9,125 nucleotides of DNA, taken from contig JAZNIV010000086.1 of assembly GCA_045577675.1 (NCBI GenBank), forward strand, positions 1-9,125, read 5' to 3'. Both the position numbers and the translations under genes were made by a program. Positions 5,898-9,125 of this stretch are shown piece by piece. The DNA is from UBA1738 sp045577675 (GTDB lineage Bacteria > Bacillota > Clostridia > UBA1381). The notes below the pieces were generated by a model. It saw only the letters and a program-made list of their open reading frames with translations. It was not told where the DNA came from and searched no databases. The number at the start of each line of letters is the position of its first letter. The first letter of the stretch is position 1.

Positions 5898-7760
5898 TCA
5901 TTTATTAATTACAACATGATTAAATGTAGGTACAAGCTTTCTTAGCTCATCAACAGCCTCGGCAGAGTTATTTGAGCATGCAACATCCTTTATTTTTTCA
6001 AGGCTTGCAATAAATGCATCTTCGTCAATTTCGATTTGCTTACCTATAAAAATCTTTTTGTTTGCAGTTTCCCTTAATCCTTCTTCAGACATAAGCAGTT
6101 CTTCAAACAGCTTTTCGCCCGGTCTTAGTCCCGTAAAATGAATATCAATATCCTTATACGGTTCTTTACCATGCAGCTTAATAAGGTTTTCTGCAAGAGT
6201 TAAAATTTTTACCGGCTCGCCCATATCAAGAACGAATATTTCGCCGCCTCTGGCAAGAGTTCCTGCCTGCAATATAAGAGAAACAGCCTCAGGTATTGTC
6301 ATAAAATACCTTATAATATCAGGATGCGTAACCGTAACAGGTCCACCTGCAGCAATTTGTTTTTCAAACAGCGGAATTACCGAACCGTTTGAGCCAAGTA
6401 CATTACCAAATCTTACAGCAACAAATTCGGTATATCTGCTTTTTTGTGCAAAGAACTGAACAATCATTTCACAGCAACGCTTTGTCGCAGCCATCACGTT
6501 TGTCGGGTTTACAGCCTTATCTGTTGATACAAGAACAAACTTTTTAACCCCAAATATATTAGCAAGACTGGCAACATTATAAGTACCTGCAATGTTATTT
6601 TTAATTGCTTCTTCAGGGCTTGTCTCCATTAACGGCACATGCTTATGTGCTGCTGCATGATATACAAGCTCAGGCTTAAACTTTTCAAACAAGGCCTTCA
6701 TCTTTTCGTAATCACGTACAGAAGCAATTCTCACATCAAGGTTAAGTTCCTCATACTTTGAAAGTAGTTCTTGCTGAATATCATATGCGTTATTCTCATA
6801 TATATCAATAATTATAAGCTTTTTAGGATTATACTTTGCAATCTGACGGCAAAGCTCCGAACCAATTGAGCCACCTCCGCCTGTTACCATACAAACCTTA
6901 TCCTTAACTAGCTGGTTAACCTCAATGTCATCAAACTTAATAACCTCTCTTCCAAGCAAATCCTCAATTTCAATATTCTGTGCCTGTCCCAAAAGGTCCG
7001 CATTCATCATAAGGTCATGAAGGAACGGAACAGTTTTGACTTCACACATTGTTTCAGAACATATATTAAGAATTTTCTTCTTTTCATCTGCTGTGCATGA
7101 TGGAATAGCAACAAGAATTGTTTTAATACGGTGCTTTTCCACCAAAGCTGGAATATCGCTTATTTTTCCAGAAACCAAAACACCATGTATTCTTCTTTGC
7201 TGTTTTTCACAGTCATCATCAACAATAATAATTGGCTTATATTTACTGTCAGGATTCTTCATTTCAAGCAAAATCTTGTGACATGCATCACCTCCGCCAA
7301 CAATCAAGGTTCTTGTTCTAAGCGGAACAGAGCTTTTTGTTATCCTGCTGTATGTATAGCTATACCCTATTCTTAGAACAACTACAGCTATCAGGGTAAT
7401 AAGAGTACTGATACATATAAATATATCAGACGTGCTCCTCCCTGAAACAAATCGCAGTATATAATACATTATGCAGCCTACAAAAATACCAAAGAAGCAT
7501 TTTGAGAAATCCTTGACAGATGCATATCGCCATATATTTCTATATACACCGCATATCCACATTCCGGCAAGATTACATACAGCAAAAATTACTGAATGTA
7601 ATAATGTCAGTCTGGAATTAAGATTTATAACAAGAAACTCATATTCTATCTCTGATAAAAATGTAATGATGAAATACGATAAAAGACATGAGAATACGAT
7701 TGCAGCAGTATCTGCCATTCCCAGCAATATTGTACGCTTATGCTTGCGTAGCATTTCCAT
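5898..7760 (-). CDS. Membrane-anchored nucleotide-sugar 4,6-dehydratase (CapD/WbpM/PglF/FlaA1 family)
   Basis: A 620-residue inner-membrane enzyme of the extended short-chain dehydrogenase superfamily. Long-form relatives (WbpM, PglF) convert UDP-GlcNAc to UDP-4-keto-6-deoxy-GlcNAc, the first step towards amino sugars such as bacillosamine or QuiNAc used in capsules, exopolysaccharides or glycoproteins. Four hydrophobic segments (about residues 10-35, 52-76, 87-107 and 112-135) anchor the N-terminus. A first Rossmann-like domain follows (TLIVGGGDAC at 151-160, HGVLVSG about 192-198). The catalytic domain has NAD-binding TGGGGSIGSE at 293-302, YHAAAHKHVPLME at 367-379, STDKAVNPTNVMAATKR at 412-428, RFGNVLGSNGSVIPLF at 450-465 and TGLRPGEKLFEELL at 543-556. 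As expected for the long form, the classical catalytic Tyr is replaced by Met (M423 before AATK). The ATG has GGTGGAGGG 5 nt upstream. It lies 23 nt after proS with no terminator between, so it is probably co-transcribed. The exact sugar nucleotide cannot be told from sequence. Confidence 0.93.
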   Translation of the reverse strand: MEMLRKHKRTILLGMADTAAIVFSCLLSYFIITFLSEIEYEFLVINLNSRLTLLHSVIFAVCNLAGMWICGVYRNIWRYASVKDFSKCFFGIFVGCIMYYILRFVSGRSTSDIFICISTLITLIAVVVLRIGYSYTYSRITKSSVPLRTRTLIVGGGDACHKILLEMKNPDSKYKPIIIVDDDCEKQQRRIHGVLVSGKISDIPALVEKHRIKTILVAIPSCTADEKKKILNICSETMCEVKTVPFLHDLMMNADLLGQAQNIEIEDLLGREVIKFDDIEVNQLVKDKVCMVTGGGGSIGSELCRQIAKYNPKKLIIIDIYENNAYDIQQELLSKYEELNLDVRIASVRDYEKMKALFEKFKPELVYHAAAHKHVPLMETSPEEAIKNNIAGTYNVASLANIFGVKKFVLVSTDKAVNPTNVMAATKRCCEMIVQFFAQKSRYTEFVAVRFGNVLGSNGSVIPLFEKQIAAGGPVTVTHPDIIRYFMTIPEAVSLILQAGTLARGGEIFVLDMGEPVKILTLAENLIKLHGKEPYKDIDIHFTGLRPGEKLFEELLMSEEGLRETANKKIFIGKQIEIDEDAFIASLEKIKDVACSNNSAEAVDELRKLVPTFNHVVINK

Positions 7761-7783
7761 AAAATCCCTCCACCTTTTAAAGG

Positions 7784-9125
7784 TTATCTATTTTCTGAAA
7801 TATACTTAATTGCATTTTTAACAGCTTCACCTGCTGTAACTTCTTCTGCTGTGCTGTCCTTTCTCAGTTTGTATTCTACAATTCCTTGTGAGCATTTTTT
7901 TCCTACTACTATTCTTAGCGGAATACCAATTAAATCTGCATCTTTAAATTTAACACCTGCACGCTCCTCACGGTCGTCTAAAAGTGCATCAATTCCGGCA
8001 GTCTTAAGCTCTTCGTAAATTTCTTCCGCTATTTTCATTTGTGATTCTTCTTTTGCATTTACAGGAATTACTATTACCTCATATGGAGCAATAGAAACAG
8101 GGAGAATAATACCGTTTTCGTCATTACCCTGTTCAATTGCAGCGGCTAAGCACCTTGTAACACCAATTCCATAGCATCCCATTACAACCGTTTTTGCTAT
8201 GCCTGAATCGTCAAGGTACGTAAGTCCTAATGCATCTGAATATTTAGTACCAAGCTTAAAGATGTGTCCTACTTCTATACCCTGTGCAGTCTTTATGGGC
8301 TGTCCGCATTTAGGGCAGGCATCACCATCTGTAATAACTCTTATGTCAGCGATTACTGTAGGCTCAAAATCACGGTGAATATTAACATTTTTAAGATGAT
8401 AATTTGTCTCATTCGCACCTACCACAAAATTGCACATTTGGGCTACTTCATGGTCTGCATATACAGGTACCTTAAGTCCTACAGGACCTGCAAAGCCAAC
8501 CTGTGCATTTGTGATGTCACGAACAATACTAGGTGCTGCAAGCTCTAAATCATCAGTACATCCTACAAGATTTTTTAGCTTTACTTCGTTAATCTCTCTG
8601 TCGCCTCTTACCATTGCAGCTATGTATTTATCATCAGCCTTATAGATAATGGTTTTTGCAAACATATACGGCTCACAGCCCAAGAAATCAACAAGCTCTT
8701 CAATTGTATGAACATCAGGTGTTTCAATTTTCTGGATACTAAGTTCGCCTTCAGGGTATTCCTTTTTAATCGGATTACATACTGCCTTTTCGTAGTTTGC
8801 AGCATATCCGCAGGCATCACAGTAAGCAATTCCGTCCTCGCCTACAGGCGATTTTACCATAAACTCCTGACTACCGCTGCCGCCCATTGCACCCGAGTCT
8901 GCATCAACAATAGTAAAATCAAGACCAAGTCTTTCAAAAATTCTGCAGTATGCCTCATACATTTTTTTATAAGAAATATCAAGTCCTGCTTCGTCAAGGT
9001 CAAAGCTGTATGCATCCTTCATAATGAACTCTCTGCCACGCATAAGACCAAATCTCGGACGACCTTCGTCACGGTACTTAGTCTGAATCTGATAAAGAGT
9101 CATTGGGTATTCCTTATATGAACGG
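7784..9125 (-). CDS. proS: Prolyl-tRNA synthetase, bacterial type with editing insertion (5' end outside the window)
   Basis: Class II aminoacyl-tRNA synthetase that charges tRNA-Pro. The reading frame stays open through the window edge: the codons before the first visible ATG (9103) read RSYKEYP, which continues the family motif, so that Met is internal. About 446 of the usual ~570 residues are present. Counting from this Met: motif 2 region KYRDEGRPRFGLMRGREFIM (9-28); the YbaK-like INS editing domain (about 115-275) with FAKTIIYKA holding the editing-site lysine; motif 3 GCYGIGVTRCLAAA (309-322); and the C-terminal anticodon-binding domain (about 340-439) with DDREERAGVKFKDADLIGIP. INS presence marks the prokaryotic-type ProRS that hydrolyses Ala-tRNA-Pro. 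Two Cys pairs (CDAC at 95-98, CPKC at 263-266) also occur in family members. It is upstream of, and probably co-transcribed with, the sugar-nucleotide dehydratase; the promoter is outside the window. Confidence 0.97.
   Translation of the reverse strand, partial: RSYKEYPMTLYQIQTKYRDEGRPRFGLMRGREFIMKDAYSFDLDEAGLDISYKKMYEAYCRIFERLGLDFTIVDADSGAMGGSGSQEFMVKSPVGEDGIAYCDACGYAANYEKAVCNPIKKEYPEGELSIQKIETPDVHTIEELVDFLGCEPYMFAKTIIYKADDKYIAAMVRGDREINEVKLKNLVGCTDDLELAAPSIVRDITNAQVGFAGPVGLKVPVYADHEVAQMCNFVVGANETNYHLKNVNIHRDFEPTVIADIRVITDGDACPKCGQPIKTAQGIEVGHIFKLGTKYSDALGLTYLDDSGIAKTVVMGCYGIGVTRCLAAAIEQGNDENGIILPVSIAPYEVIVIPVNAKEESQMKIAEEIYEELKTAGIDALLDDREERAGVKFKDADLIGIPLRIVVGKKCSQGIVEYKLRKDSTAEEVTAGEAVKNAIKYISENR

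Noticed and set aside
7471..7809. 112-codon open frame on the plus strand, antisense to the dehydratase N-terminus
   Set aside because: It is entirely antisense to a well-supported membrane-protein region, with no recognisable domain and no ribosome binding site that I can see. It is a shadow of the opposite strand's codon use.
9101..9103. ATG at 9103 as the true start of proS
   Set aside because: The frame continues to the window edge as RSYKEYP, matching the family sequence before LYQIQTKYRDE. Class II motif 1 residues must lie further upstream, so this Met is internal.
8708..9121. 137-codon plus-strand frame antisense to proS
   Set aside because: It lies opposite highly conserved ProRS motif 2. 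The translation has no domain-like features and no start signal.
1..9125. Defence system, CRISPR array, prophage, insertion sequence or RNA gene
   Set aside because: I found no spaced repeats, transposase or integrase motifs, terminal inverted repeats or tRNA-like cloverleaf. Coding sequence fills the window, with gaps of at most about 100 bp that are explained by terminators, a promoter and ribosome binding sites.

Overview
The window is a dense, moderately AT-rich bacterial chromosome segment made almost entirely of core housekeeping genes. The strong GGAGG-type ribosome binding sites, one well-supported TTG start, a stem-loop/T-run terminator and the protein flavours point to a Firmicute of the class Clostridia, possibly an Oscillospiraceae/Ruminococcus-like gut lineage. 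These flavours are a MurD with a GSDGKTTT P-loop and an NLSPNHLD motif, a stand-alone YpsC-type methyltransferase, and a three-gene M42 peptidase cluster. The class is fairly safe; the family is inference. I see no mobile elements, CRISPR arrays, tRNA/rRNA genes or phage genes.

Layout. Positions 2-1346 (+ strand) hold the 3' end of the RNase R gene (rnr), overlapped by 14 nt by a THUMP-domain, SAM-dependent 23S rRNA methyltransferase gene: an RNA decay and rRNA modification pair. A 10-bp perfect hairpin at 1360-1388 separates this convergently from everything to the right, which all lies on the minus strand.

Positions 1416-5795 (minus strand) form a four-gene operon read right to left: murD, then three different M42-family metallo-aminopeptidase genes. 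It has its own sigma-A-type promoter (5815-5843), just downstream of the terminator of the preceding unit (5849-5878). Junctions within the operon are a 13-nt gap, a 10-nt overlap and a stop codon directly abutting the next ATG, so co-transcription and probably translational coupling are expected.

Positions 5898-9125 (minus strand) hold the 3' three quarters of proS (bacterial-type prolyl-tRNA synthetase, cut by the window edge). It is followed after 23 nt by a membrane-anchored nucleotide-sugar 4,6-dehydratase of the CapD/WbpM/PglF/FlaA1 family. That unit ends at the 5849-5878 terminator.

Together the genes cover translation (ProRS), rRNA modification, RNA turnover, peptidoglycan precursor synthesis (MurD), surface glycan precursor synthesis (the dehydratase) and the last steps of peptide breakdown (three M42 peptidases). 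The most distinctive feature is the murD-linked trio of divergent M42 paralogues, each keeping a full set of metal ligands; this suggests division of substrate labour or mixed TET-type assemblies. I found no sign of a novel system beyond that. No gene-free stretch longer than about 100 bases exists in the window.
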